Part shown: piece after piece, positions 18,567 to 25,707 of the stretch
Layout of the letters: the number at the start of each line of letters is the position of its first letter
Position numbering within the stretch: the stretch's first letter is position 1
Source of the DNA: Methanoregula sp.
Lineage (GTDB): Archaea > Halobacteriota > Methanomicrobia > Methanomicrobiales > Methanospirillaceae
Direction: 5' to 3'
Length of the DNA: 64,000 bases
NCBI RefSeq assembly: GCF_028679125.1
Contig: NZ_JAJRCG010000002.1
Coordinates: 62,001-126,000 of the forward strand
Translations under genes and position numbers: made by a program
Notes under the pieces: model-generated
What the model saw: only the letters and a program-made list of their open reading frames with translations
What the model was told of the DNA's origin: nothing
The model's database searches: none

Positions 18567-18761
18567 TTAACGTGGAAGGCGGGATTGCTGCATTTTCTGG
18601 TTATCTGTGCCAGCGAGAAATTCCATCACCGGTGTCACCAGCTGTTTTGGATGCATCCGGGCAATCCGATGGTCCCCGTCGGTATGGATCAGCCGGGCAA
18701 CGTCAATCCCCCTCGCAGGTCCATTTATAATGGAGAGATGTGCGGGTCTCTCCTCGCTCAC
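18567..18761 (-). CDS. Small ORF coupled to the condensation gene, possible hydrolase remnant
   Basis: A 64-codon frame whose ATG overlaps the stop of the condensation-domain gene as ATGA, so it would be translationally coupled. The segment LIHTDGDHRIARMHPKQLVTPVMEFLAG (in part: GDHRIARMHPKQLVTPVMEF) resembles the very C-terminus of alpha/beta hydrolases, where the catalytic histidine lies in a GDH motif. The nucleophile part of such an enzyme is missing. It may be the relic of a hydrolase once fused or adjacent, or a real small protein; low certainty. Confidence 0.35.
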   Translation of the reverse strand: MSEERPAHLSIINGPARGIDVARLIHTDGDHRIARMHPKQLVTPVMEFLAGTDNQKMQQSRLPR

Positions 18762-20278
18762 TCCATTGCCCCGTCATGCACCTTCTCCGCAAAGCCGAGA
18801 TATTCCAGTGCCCGATTCCGGATCCGGATCAGATGTTCTTCCACAGAGATCCCGTTCTTTGCCGAAGGATCGACAAACGGCAGTGAAAATACCATACGGC
18901 CCCCGGCACCGGCCCCGCCCAGGACCAGCGGATTGAGATCGCTTATCCCTGGCAGGAAGATGAGTCGGTCCAGCCGGATACCGCCCGGGGATTCCGGGAC
19001 ATCGATCCTTCCCACATTCGAAGGGACAAAGCCGGGAAGGCCCGCCTCATAATTGCGGGTAAACGCGAAGGCAACATTTCCGGTATCCCTGATGAACCGT
19101 TGCAGGGTATCTGTGCGGGTATATGCATCCGGGACTTTATCGACGAACAGGCTGAACGCTGAGAGGGCATCGATAAAGGATGGTTCAAATTCCGGTATGT
19201 CGAGACAGGACGGGTCCAGAACCTCGATCCGTGAGTGGATTTTTTTGTGCAGGTCCTTTGCGTTATCCCAGAATGTTTTTTTCACGGAATAAGCAAACGG
19301 GAACTTTACCCCGCCATCGCAGAAACAGAAGACATTCCCGATTGGCGGGTTCAACCGCCTCCTTAAGTCAAAGGGAACCATCACCGTCTGCTTTTTTTCT
19401 GGAAAACCTCCGGTGATATCAGTATGGGCTGCCAGGCATGCCGCAGAGACTGCCGATCCCACGGTAATCCCCTGGCTCCTGCAGGTTGCAAGAAGGTGAG
19501 CGGATTCCTCCGGATCGAACTCCAGGAGGACAAGACCGGGTTTCCGGTTCTCCCAGTAACCACGGTACAGGGCAGCATACTCTTCCGCCCCGAAATGGTA
19601 CGGGTTCTTTTGCCACTTCCGGTTACCAAGGCTGACAAAGAACCGGGCAATGAGCCCCTGCAGGGATATGCCGGGCTTCACAAGATCAAGGACATCCGGT
19701 GGATCCAGCACGCGGACTTCCTGGGCAGGATCCTCATACAGGCAAAAGATGTCCCGGACAAGGTTCGCAAGCGCCATGCCGTCGCAGATGCTGTGGTTGC
19801 ACAAAATGAGGAGATCGGACACCTCCGGTGACTGGAGGAGCACGAACCTGATGAGCGGTCCCCTTCCGATATCGAAGGGAACCCGAGCCTCTTCTTTCAG
19901 TTCGTCAAGCCACTGGTGTTCTGACTCTCTCTCGGCAATCCTCATCGGGACCGGCGGAACACCTTCTGATGAGAACCATGCCTCGTGCCGCTCATCGAAC
20001 ACGACTTTTGCGCGGAGCAACGGGTGTTTCCGGGAGGCAGCATCGAGCGCCTGCCGGAGCCGAATCGTATCAACAGCGCCGGTGATCCGGGCTGCCATGA
20101 TGATGGTAAATAACGGGCCCATGAAGAAGAGCCGTTCGCACCGGGACATCTTCCGGATACAACCGGGGATACCGGGATTTTTCACGTTTCGCATTTCAGT
20201 CTGAGATGGCATTCCGGTTGAGGATTTGACCGGACTGGTTTCTTCCCCGGATGAACCGGGGTTTATTGTTGGTTGCAT
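18758..20278 (-). CDS. Condensation-domain acyltransferase-like protein
   Basis: A 506-residue stand-alone protein of the condensation/alcohol-acyltransferase superfamily (as in NRPS C domains, PapA5 and wax-ester synthases). The active-site motif is LILCNHSICDGMALANL near residue 160, which fits HHxxxDG with the first histidine replaced by Asn; the DFDLRRR-like element is VPFDLRRRLNPPIGNVFCF near residue 290. The N-terminal 40 residues are Ser/Pro-rich and of uncertain start (PGCIRKMSRCERLFFMGP begins the domain). No adenylation or carrier domain is nearby, so a lipid or small-molecule acyl transfer is more likely than peptide synthesis. Confidence 0.85.
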   Translation of the reverse strand: MQPTINPGSSGEETSPVKSSTGMPSQTEMRNVKNPGIPGCIRKMSRCERLFFMGPLFTIIMAARITGAVDTIRLRQALDAASRKHPLLRAKVVFDERHEAWFSSEGVPPVPMRIAERESEHQWLDELKEEARVPFDIGRGPLIRFVLLQSPEVSDLLILCNHSICDGMALANLVRDIFCLYEDPAQEVRVLDPPDVLDLVKPGISLQGLIARFFVSLGNRKWQKNPYHFGAEEYAALYRGYWENRKPGLVLLEFDPEESAHLLATCRSQGITVGSAVSAACLAAHTDITGGFPEKKQTVMVPFDLRRRLNPPIGNVFCFCDGGVKFPFAYSVKKTFWDNAKDLHKKIHSRIEVLDPSCLDIPEFEPSFIDALSAFSLFVDKVPDAYTRTDTLQRFIRDTGNVAFAFTRNYEAGLPGFVPSNVGRIDVPESPGGIRLDRLIFLPGISDLNPLVLGGAGAGGRMVFSLPFVDPSAKNGISVEEHLIRIRNRALEYLGFAEKVHDGAME

Positions 20279-20867
20279 TTCTGAATCTCGTTTGGTCTGG
20301 AATTATTCTCATGAGCGATTCATGGATGTTCATGAGCCCGGGACGGATCAGGCTTCCGGCACTGGCGATTACCCGTTTTTCCGGCGCCGTCAGCACCTGA
20401 TCACAATGGAGGGTATTTTTCGTGATGAGGGATGCGGGCCGGTCACGAATGACCTCACGTAGCATCCGAAACATGGAGGGGAGGTGCGGGGAACCGGTAC
20501 GCACGCTGACGTAAACCGGTCCTGTTAATAAAAACCCGCCGGAAGATTACAGCATTACTGGTTACACCATTCTGCCTTCACGTGAACGTGAGGGCATGCT
20601 GCTTTCTCCGGGCATGAACATCAGGGAGATATTCCGGTTATGGAACTCCGGTCTCCCGTTGGTTCAGGGTATTAAAACTGCATACCTGATATAGAGCGTG
20701 AATCTCCAAATAATCTGCGGTCCGTTTGCCCGAACTTCTTCTCGTACGCCTCGGTAAACCTCAGTGTACGGGTCGGCGGAGGGGTTGGTCCCCTAAGACA
20801 TTTCGCCGAAGTGCCAGGTAGTTGGATCAGGGGCGGTTGTGTCCCGGCACCGGTCAGGGCCCATCAG
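20279..20867. other. Intergenic stretch without convincing gene
   Basis: A 102-codon minus-strand frame (20196-20504) overlaps the start of the condensation gene but shows no family features. The GC-rich part at about 20745-20850 has short self-complementary pieces but no tRNA or other known RNA could be fitted. Confidence 0.4.
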
Positions 20868-21050
20868 TTATGTATGGTGGCAATAAGCATCGTGACAGCC
20901 GGAGTTTAACGGAGCTATCTGACCGGCCACCTGATCAGGAGCGATTACCACGAAATACATCACAAGTGCGATGATGGTGGCGATGAGGGCGAGGGCGATC
21001 ATGAACGTTACAAGTTTTTTTATGGCATCGGGAGACATTGACGCAGACAT
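20868..21050 (-). CDS. Small single-pass membrane protein
   Basis: A 60-residue protein with one strong membrane helix (LVTFMIALALIATIIALVMY, residues about 13-33) and a short C-terminal tail with CHDAYCHHT, rich in Cys and His and perhaps able to bind metal. Two start codons are possible (21050 and a Met five residues on). No family is recognised. The clean hydrophobic profile and a stop just after the CHxxxCHH tail support a real gene. Confidence 0.55.
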   Translation of the reverse strand: MSASMSPDAIKKLVTFMIALALIATIIALVMYFVVIAPDQVAGQIAPLNSGCHDAYCHHT

Positions 21051-21146
21051 GGGGAGAACCTTCCGTATAAGTCTTCATTTATCAATGAGGGTATATAAGA
21101 ATATACTATTTTGAATAAATGGGGGGATTATTTTTTACCTTGACAT

Positions 21147-21210
21147 GAGCGGCGGACCCGGGACTGGATTCGTGCAATTGCCCGGAACCGGGGACACTGA
21201 GGAACGATGA
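21147..21210 (+). repeat. Dispersed island repeat, copy C1 (short, 3' part)
   Basis: Contains GGCGGACCCGGGAC, then CCGGAACCGGGG and ACACTGAGGAACG in the same order and spacing class as the other copies (22641, 23338, 24737, 27131). It precedes the mntA-hepT genes. Confidence 0.6.
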
Positions 21211-21250
21211 TGGAGAGGGTAAGGTTCTGGCAACTCACAAAAGATTCCGC

Positions 21251-21279
21251 AATAGTTCTAAAATATTTATTAATAGTTC
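21251..21279 (+). promoter_or_regulatory. Candidate mntA promoter with paired AATAGTTC repeats
   Basis: AATAGTTC occurs at 21251-21258 and again at 21272-21279, 21 bp apart (two helix turns), on both sides of a TATA-like AAATATTTA. The layout suggests an autoregulatory site for the toxin-antitoxin pair. Confidence 0.5.
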
Positions 21280-21306
21280 GTCGCCCATTTTACCATAGGT
21301 ACTATT

Positions 21307-21603
21307 ATGAGATCCACCCGGCAGGATATCCTTTCCTCACTGAAAAAACTTAAAGGGGAAGTGGCACGGGAATATTCTGTCAAAAAAATAGGCCTGTTCG
21401 GCTCAATCTCCCGGAGCGAAGGGACCGAACAGAGCGATATCGATCTCTTGGTGGAGTTCTCAAAGCCGGTTGGTTTTGTAACATTCATACGGCTTGAAAA
21501 TTTTCTTTCAGAGCAACTCGGGGAGAGGGTTGATCTCGTGACTTCGGATTCCTTAAAGCCAGTGATCCGCCAGGATGTTCTCGCTGAGGTCATCTATGTC
21601 TAA
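21307..21603 (+). CDS. mntA: MntA-type nucleotidyltransferase (antitoxin)
   Basis: A 98-residue minimal nucleotidyltransferase. The catalytic signature is IGLFGSISRSEGTEQSDIDL near residues 30-50 (GS-x10-DxD), with a third acidic residue in RVDLVTSD. In characterised MntA-HepT systems the nucleotidyltransferase neutralises the HEPN toxin by adding adenylates to it. The hepT-like gene follows with an 8-base overlap, the usual operon order of this type. AGGT precedes the ATG. Confidence 0.9.
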   Translation: MRSTRQDILSSLKKLKGEVAREYSVKKIGLFGSISRSEGTEQSDIDLLVEFSKPVGFVTFIRLENFLSEQLGERVDLVTSDSLKPVIRQDVLAEVIYV

Positions 21604-21937
21604 ACGCGAGGTGAAACTCTACCTCACGGACATCGATGATTCAATCTCCACGATTCTGTCCTATACCGATGGGATAACGTATGAACAACTGCTCGGCGAC
21701 CGGAAAACCCGCGAGGCAATCATTCTCAATTTTGTGGTTATCGGTGAAGCGATAAAGAAAATTCCGTCGGAGATTATCGAAAGGTACCCCGACGTCCCCT
21801 GGAAAGAATTTGCGGGGATGCGGGACAAGATGGTCCACGGGTATTTCTCGATAAGTCCCATGATTATGTGGGAAACAATCCACCACGATCTGTTACCTCT
21901 TGCAACTGCGGTGAAAGAACTACTCCGGCAATGTTAG
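21596..21937 (+). CDS. hepT: HepT-like HEPN-domain toxin (DUF86)
   Basis: A 113-residue HEPN-fold protein, the presumed RNase toxin of the pair. The catalytic RxxxxHxY motif is present as RDKMVHGYF near residue 80, and the DUF86 segment GDRKTREAIILNFVVIGEAI precedes it. The ATG at 21596 lies within the last codons of mntA; an upstream in-frame start inside mntA is not needed. Function follows from family knowledge, not from this sequence alone. Confidence 0.9.
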   Translation: MSKREVKLYLTDIDDSISTILSYTDGITYEQLLGDRKTREAIILNFVVIGEAIKKIPSEIIERYPDVPWKEFAGMRDKMVHGYFSISPMIMWETIHHDLLPLATAVKELLRQC

Positions 21938-21945
21938 GGGAATGT

Positions 21946-22248
21946 ATGGAATATTCCGTCCTGATCCACAAGGCTGAGGAAGGCGGGTTCTGGTCTGAAG
22001 TGCCAGCCTTGCCCGGCTGTCTTTCGCAAGGGGAGACGGTAGAGGAGACGATCGCAAATACGAAGGAAGCTGCCGAGCTGATCATCTCTTGTCTTAGGGA
22101 AGATAACCGCGAGATCCCGGTTGAAGATGAATTCACCGTCCTTCGGATCCGGGTAAGCGACGATTACACCGAAGAGCGCAGGCAGTGGCTCAGCAACGAT
22201 CTTGATGAAATCTGTGGAGAGATCCAGCAGACGCAGAAAGAGGAGTGA
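21946..22248 (+). CDS. HicB-family antitoxin-like protein
   Basis: A 100-residue HicB-fold protein. The start MEYSVLIHKAEEGGFWSEVP and LPGCLSQGETVEETIANTKEAAE are the family core (partial RNase-H fold). The C-terminal part after LREDNREIPVEDEF is acidic and has no clear ribbon-helix-helix. The upstream in-frame extension lies within hepT and was rejected. No HicA mRNA-interferase gene is adjacent: on one side is hepT, on the other a nucleotidyltransferase. It starts 8 bases after hepT, so it belongs to the same operon. Confidence 0.85.
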   Translation: MEYSVLIHKAEEGGFWSEVPALPGCLSQGETVEETIANTKEAAELIISCLREDNREIPVEDEFTVLRIRVSDDYTEERRQWLSNDLDEICGEIQQTQKEE

Positions 22249-22253
22249 ACCTC

Positions 22254-22595
22254 ATGGTTGACGCACAAGTCCTCGAAGTGGTCCTTTTTTTCAGCGCCAT
22301 CGTGAGGGAAAAGGGTGTTCACATCCACGATCTTATCCTCTTTGGGTCATCAGGCACCGGAATTGCTATTCCGAAAAGCGACATCGACATCGCGATTATT
22401 TCGAGCGATTTTGCCGGTAAGGATATTTTTGACCGGGCTCTCATGACGAAAGACGCGGAGATCCAGACCGTCAGGAAATACCGTGTGGCCCTCGATGTGC
22501 TCACCCTGACGCCGGAAGAATACCAGGATCCGGCATCGCTTATTGCCGGCACAATCCGGAAAGGAATCATTGTGCCGGTTACTTCATCTGCTTGA
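22254..22595 (+). CDS. Orphan MNT-type nucleotidyltransferase
   Basis: A 113-residue minimal nucleotidyltransferase with FGSSGTGIAIPKSDIDIAII near residues 30-50 and a further Asp in RVALDVLTLTPEEY. The ATG at 22254 has an AGGAG site 8 bases upstream, inside the stop region of hicB; a GTG three codons earlier is less likely. The usual HEPN partner is missing downstream, where a repeat copy begins. It may be a member of the mntA/hepT/hicB operon or a leftover of another pair. Confidence 0.85.
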   Translation: MVDAQVLEVVLFFSAIVREKGVHIHDLILFGSSGTGIAIPKSDIDIAIISSDFAGKDIFDRALMTKDAEIQTVRKYRVALDVLTLTPEEYQDPASLIAGTIRKGIIVPVTSSA

Positions 22596-22640
22596 GATAA
22601 TCCGGTACGTGCGTTCATTCCCGGATCTATTTCCTGTCGG

Positions 22641-22755
22641 TCGCGTGCGGTGGGGCGGGGCCGGGCTTGTGGTGACTGGGCGGACCCGGGACCGGTTAGT
22701 ATCGAGGCCGTCGTCAATCTCCGGAAACGGGGGCACTGAGGAGCGCCGGTAATGG
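22641..22755 (+). repeat. Dispersed island repeat, copy C2 (3' part)
   Basis: About 115 bp that align with the 3' end of the long copies: GGGGCGGGGCCGGGCT, GGGCGGACCCGGGACCGGTT, CCGTCGTCAATCTCCGG and GGGGGCACTGAGGA in order. It lies between the convergent nucleotidyltransferase and RelE-type genes. Confidence 0.75.
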
Positions 22756-22801
22756 CGGGCCGGGACAAAAAAATGAGATACCAAAAACCAGCGAGAAAAA
22801 A

Positions 22802-23092
22802 TTAATAAAATCCGTATTTTTTATGAGCCTGCTCGATTGGCAGTATCTCCTGGACAATCACCAGTTTTTCCTCTTTATCGATATCGTAAAATGCGGTGTA
22901 ACTGCGGGAAATGTGAAGCCGGTAAATTACAACCCCGCCTCGTAAAACCAGTTTCTCTTTATCCCCTTTGCTTCCCGGGAATGGATCTTCTTCGAGCCGT
23001 TTCAGGGCAGTTTTGATGATCCTTCGTGACTTCTCCGGCAGGCGATTGATCTCATCAGCTAACTCGTGCCAGAGCACAAGGGAAAATGTCAA
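22802..23092 (-). CDS. RelE/ParE-type toxin
   Basis: A 96-residue toxin-like protein of the RelE/ParE superfamily: helix ADEINRLPEKSRRIIKTALKRLEEDPFPG, then VLRGGVVIYRLHISRSYTAFYDIDKEEKLVIVQEI (in parts: RLHISRSYTAFYDID), which is the beta-hairpin with the arginine and tyrosine common to mRNA-cleaving members. It overlaps the antitoxin gene by 4 bases (ATGA) and so is coupled to it, in the order antitoxin-toxin. Confidence 0.88.
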   Translation of the reverse strand: MTFSLVLWHELADEINRLPEKSRRIIKTALKRLEEDPFPGSKGDKEKLVLRGGVVIYRLHISRSYTAFYDIDKEEKLVIVQEILPIEQAHKKYGFY

Positions 23093-23289
23093 TCCTTAAT
23101 CTCCGAAAGTGAAACGTACCCTTCTTTCTTACGGCCGCTCCACGTCCTGACATCTTCCTCAAGCCTGCGCCTCTTGCGGTCCTCGATCATCTCTGCCAGG
23201 AGATCCGTATAGGTCTGGCCGGCCGCCCGCATCTCGGCAAGGTCCTTCCATACCGGCTCCGTTACCGGTATCCGTTTTACCGCAGACAT
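23089..23289 (-). CDS. Antitoxin of the RelE-type pair
   Basis: A 66-residue protein, MSAVKRIPVTEPVWKDLAEM at the start, which resembles short ribbon-helix-helix antitoxins (strand KRIPVTEPVWKDL then helices with GQTYTDLLAEMIEDRKRRRL). The frame is open 44 codons further upstream through a repeat copy, which is not coding. Direct repeats just upstream probably serve for autoregulation. Confidence 0.8.
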   Translation of the reverse strand: MSAVKRIPVTEPVWKDLAEMRAAGQTYTDLLAEMIEDRKRRRLEEDVRTWSGRKKEGYVSLSEIKD

Positions 23290-23295
23290 GATCAG

Positions 23296-23311
23296 ATTGT
23301 AAACATTGTAA
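23296..23311 (-). promoter_or_regulatory. Candidate operator of the RelE-type pair
   Basis: ATTGTAA occurs twice, at 23296-23302 and 23305-23311, with a 2-base gap, 7-22 bases upstream of the antitoxin ATG and beside a TATA-like AATATT. Tandem short sites are usual for ribbon-helix-helix antitoxins. Confidence 0.5.
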
Positions 23312-23337
23312 GTATGAATATTTTTGGCTGGTTTTCT

Positions 23338-23430
23338 GCGTGTGTTGGGGGTCGGGCTTATGGTGGTTGGGCGGACCTGAGGCCGGTGTAGTACCGGACC
23401 CGTTGTCAGGTGCCGGAACATCGGGGTTCC
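23338..23430 (+). repeat. Dispersed island repeat, copy C3 (diverged)
   Basis: Contains GGGGGTCGGGCTTATGGTG, TTGGGCGGACCTGAGGCCGG, GTACCGGACCCGTTGTCAG and TGCCGGAACATCGGGG in the order of the other copies, with more mismatches. It lies upstream of the RelE-type operon. Confidence 0.65.
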
Positions 23431-23530
23431 CCGGGTGGAGAGGGGAACTCTTTTTTAGAAAAGGTACCGGAAAAATACGGCAGCAAAATACAGTGCGGAA
23501 AAAATAGTTCCGGGAAATTTTTCCCGGCAA

Positions 23531-23902
23531 TCATGCAGGCATTCCACCGGCCGCGAGCGGCTTCCCGTCCCGGTCGATCTCGATCAGTCCGGTGCCGGTG
23601 ACCAGGAAGAACCGCCATGTCCCGTGTTTCGACCGGAGCCAGAGTTCGGCCGAGATGGCAGCGTCCCGGGCGATGATCCGGAGCTTGTCGATCTCGTCTT
23701 TGAAATCCCCGGCAATCTGTTCGATCGCCACGAGGATCTGCGGCGCAAACATAACCCGTGCGAACGTGACCGGGATCTTCGAGATGATGGATATGTCATA
23801 GATCCGTTCAGGGCCGAGACCCGACATCTGGAAGACGCCGCGCAGTTGGGCGATGGGCATCGCCGCAGCGAGCGCCCGGTGCGGACGCGGTCCGCGGCTC
23901 AC
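23531..23902 (-). CDS. Hypothetical protein, coupled to a leader ORF
   Basis: A 123-residue protein of unknown function. From the GTG at 23902 it reads MSRGPRPHRALAAAMPIAQL and then a plausibly folded core: YDISIISKIPVTFARVMFAP, QILVAIEQIAGDFKDEIDKL, HGTWRFFLVTGTGLIEIDRD. The GTG overlaps the TGA of a 24-codon ORF, and GGGAGGTG inside that ORF sits just upstream, so this start is supported by two signals; an ATG 14 codons later (MPIAQLRG) is the alternative. The frame is open far upstream but that part looks random. No family is recognised. Confidence 0.6.
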   Translation of the reverse strand: MSRGPRPHRALAAAMPIAQLRGVFQMSGLGPERIYDISIISKIPVTFARVMFAPQILVAIEQIAGDFKDEIDKLRIIARDAAISAELWLRSKHGTWRFFLVTGTGLIEIDRDGKPLAAGGMPA

Positions 23903-23973
23903 CGGAAGCACCTCCCGGTGGTTTTTAAGGTGGTTGCCGGATTTTGTACCGGCGGGGTTTTGGTTTTTCTCAT
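23899..23973 (-). CDS. 24-codon leader ORF with strong ribosome site
   Basis: Encodes MRKTKTPPVQNPATTLKTTG followed by RCFR. AAAGGAGGT stands 7 bases upstream of the ATG, one of the best ribosome sites in the window, and the stop codon overlaps the GTG of the next gene. It may be a short coupled protein, a regulatory leader peptide, or the mark of a frameshift between two parts of one gene. Confidence 0.5.
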   Translation of the reverse strand: MRKTKTPPVQNPATTLKTTGRCFR

Positions 23974-24263
23974 GTGTTGTTACCTCCTTTTGTTGTGATG
24001 TCGCGGGGCCCTTTGACAGAACAGGATTAGCTCGGGGTATATAAGCGCTTGTATGAATAAATCCGGAAACACAAAATCCAGAGGTTTTGCTCGCGATTGA
24101 GCGCCAACGGGGCCCGATACGCTGATATTGGCGGGCGCAAAAATGGGAACCGCATGTGGTGTACAGGAGGGAACTTCTGCCGGAACGGGTCCCGGGAGAT
24201 CCCCCGCCGGCTGATCCGGCCCACGGTACCCTGATCGGTCTGGTCTTCGTGTGCTGGAACACG

Positions 24264-24850
24264 GCTAAATCCGACCTCAATTATTCCCGTCGATAATGAG
24301 GGGTAAATTCCGTACCCGGTTCCCTAGTTTTTGCGAATTATGACCTCTGTTTTTGGTGCTTTTGGGAAAAGAGGTACAACCGGGCTCGCAGCAGGCTCCG
24401 TTGTACCAGAATTCCCACGGGTGCCTCCCAGCCTTCTGTGAGGGAGGTCACCGGGGAGGTGTCGTCTGGCAAGGTCACCGGGGATGGAGGTGCCCATCGT
24501 CAGTCGCTGGTATCCTGAGGGCAGTGCCAGGGGATGCGGTGGAGGGGGGTGGGAGTTTGCGAACAGGGCCCGGACAAAAAAAATTATTGCGGACAGGGCC
24601 CGGTAAAAATATTTTTGATTGCGCTGGATTTTTCCGGAAAAATTTTTGGTGCAAACGTAAACGGCCCGGAATTTTTTTACACGAACCGGTTCTGCCGGGA
24701 ATTTTTTTTGCCGGAGCAACCCGACACGATCTCCCGCCCGTGTGCAGTGGGGCGGGGTCGGGCTCTCGCTGATCGGGCGGACCCGGGACCGTATTTAGTA
24801 CCGGACCCGTCGTCAATTGTTGGAACCGGGGGTACTGAGGAACGCTGGCA
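24264..24850 (+). repeat. Long island repeat, copy A
   Basis: About 587 bp that align from end to end with copy B (26690-27227): both begin GCTAAATCCGACCTCAATTA, share GGTACAAC...GTTGTACC, GTGCCTCCCAGCCTTCTGTG, GGTGCCCATCGTCAGTCGCT and GTGCCAGGGGATGCGG, a TTTTTCCGGAAAAA palindrome, GCCGGAGCAACCCGA, and end with the part also found alone in copies C1-C3. Same orientation as B. Frames across it differ between copies because of indels, so it is not a conserved coding region. It lies downstream of abiEii. Confidence 0.9.
24373..24407. repeat. Inverted repeat inside copy A
   Basis: GGTACAAC (24373-24380) pairs with GTTGTACC (24400-24407). The arms are identical in copy B while the loop between them differs, which points to a selected hairpin or a protein-binding site. 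Confidence 0.7.
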
Positions 24851-24912
24851 ATCAGCAGGAAAAATCATAACTATAACAGAAATAACAAACCAGAAAAATC
24901 CAGATTTTTCAC

Positions 24913-25707
24913 TCAAGAATGGGATTTTTTCTTCGAATATCCCTCAATTACCTCCAGCATTGTCTCAAACGACTCATCAAAATCCGGAACCCCGCTCATC
25001 TGGTGGCCCAAAGAAACCTGCCACAGATCTTTGAAGTGCTCCCGCTTTCCATTGAGTACCGCCATATCGACAACAACACCTTTCGCATCGCATTTACGAA
25101 GGAGAATCGACTTCACAACCCGGTGGTCCACCCGGTTCGCCAGTTGCACGATATCATAGAGATCGCGTGAACGGCTCCGCTGGAAGAGCGACCGTATCTT
25201 CTCTGCCATGATCTCTTCGAGCGCATACGAAGCCACGGATACAGAGAGCCCGTCGGAATACGGGTGGAAGACCGGGCGTTCGCTGACCGGAAGCAGGACA
25301 TCCTCCTGGCCCGGGCCGGTCAGGTCAAGATCGATTTTCACCGGGGATGATGAACCCCGGTTCAGGATCCGGAACCGGGCCGTTGCCTTATAACCGGTTT
25401 TAGTTTCCCGGAAGCCGGGATCGTCTTCGAACAGGATGCCACTCTCCTCACGAACCCGGAGTACTGCATCGCTCACCGCTGCCTGCAATGCACCAGCATC
25501 GACCGGTTCAAGAAGGGTAAAATCGAGGTCATCGGAGAACCGGTAGTTCTCGATGAACACTTTCCGGATGCCGGTCCCTCCCTTGAATGCCATGTTGATT
25601 GGGCGAAGTGCGGACAGGAGCCAGTTCTGCGCATAATCCCGCTCAATGGTGGAGGTGGGAACGCCGGATTCCCGGGCGCGTTCCTTGATCTCAAGGGTCG
25701 TAATCAT
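24913..25707 (-). CDS. abiEii: AbiEii-type nucleotidyltransferase toxin
   Basis: A 264-residue member of the AbiEii/AbiGii nucleotidyltransferase family, toxin of type IV TA or abortive-infection systems. Motifs: INMAFKGGTGIRKVFIENYR then FSDDLDFTL near residues 40-65 (KGGT...RxSxDLDF), and EEIMAEKIRSLFQRSRSRDL near residue 165-185 (K...R..RDLYD), both conserved in the family. The start overlaps the stop of the AbiEi gene by 4 bases. Copies A and B of the long repeat stand on either side of the operon. Confidence 0.92.
   Translation of the reverse strand: MITTLEIKERARESGVPTSTIERDYAQNWLLSALRPINMAFKGGTGIRKVFIENYRFSDDLDFTLLEPVDAGALQAAVSDAVLRVREESGILFEDDPGFRETKTGYKATARFRILNRGSSSPVKIDLDLTGPGQEDVLLPVSERPVFHPYSDGLSVSVASYALEEIMAEKIRSLFQRSRSRDLYDIVQLANRVDHRVVKSILLRKCDAKGVVVDMAVLNGKREHFKDLWQVSLGHQMSGVPDFDESFETMLEVIEGYSKKKSHS

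Noticed and set aside
20196-20504. 102-codon minus-strand frame before the condensation gene
   Set aside because: Overlaps that gene's start in another frame and has no recognisable features.
20745-20850. Possible structured RNA or tRNA
   Set aside because: GC-rich with short complementary pieces, but no cloverleaf, T-loop or other known RNA pattern could be fitted.
24353-24772. 139-codon frame in repeat copy A
   Set aside because: The matching frame in copy B is broken at other places by indels, so coding is not what is conserved.
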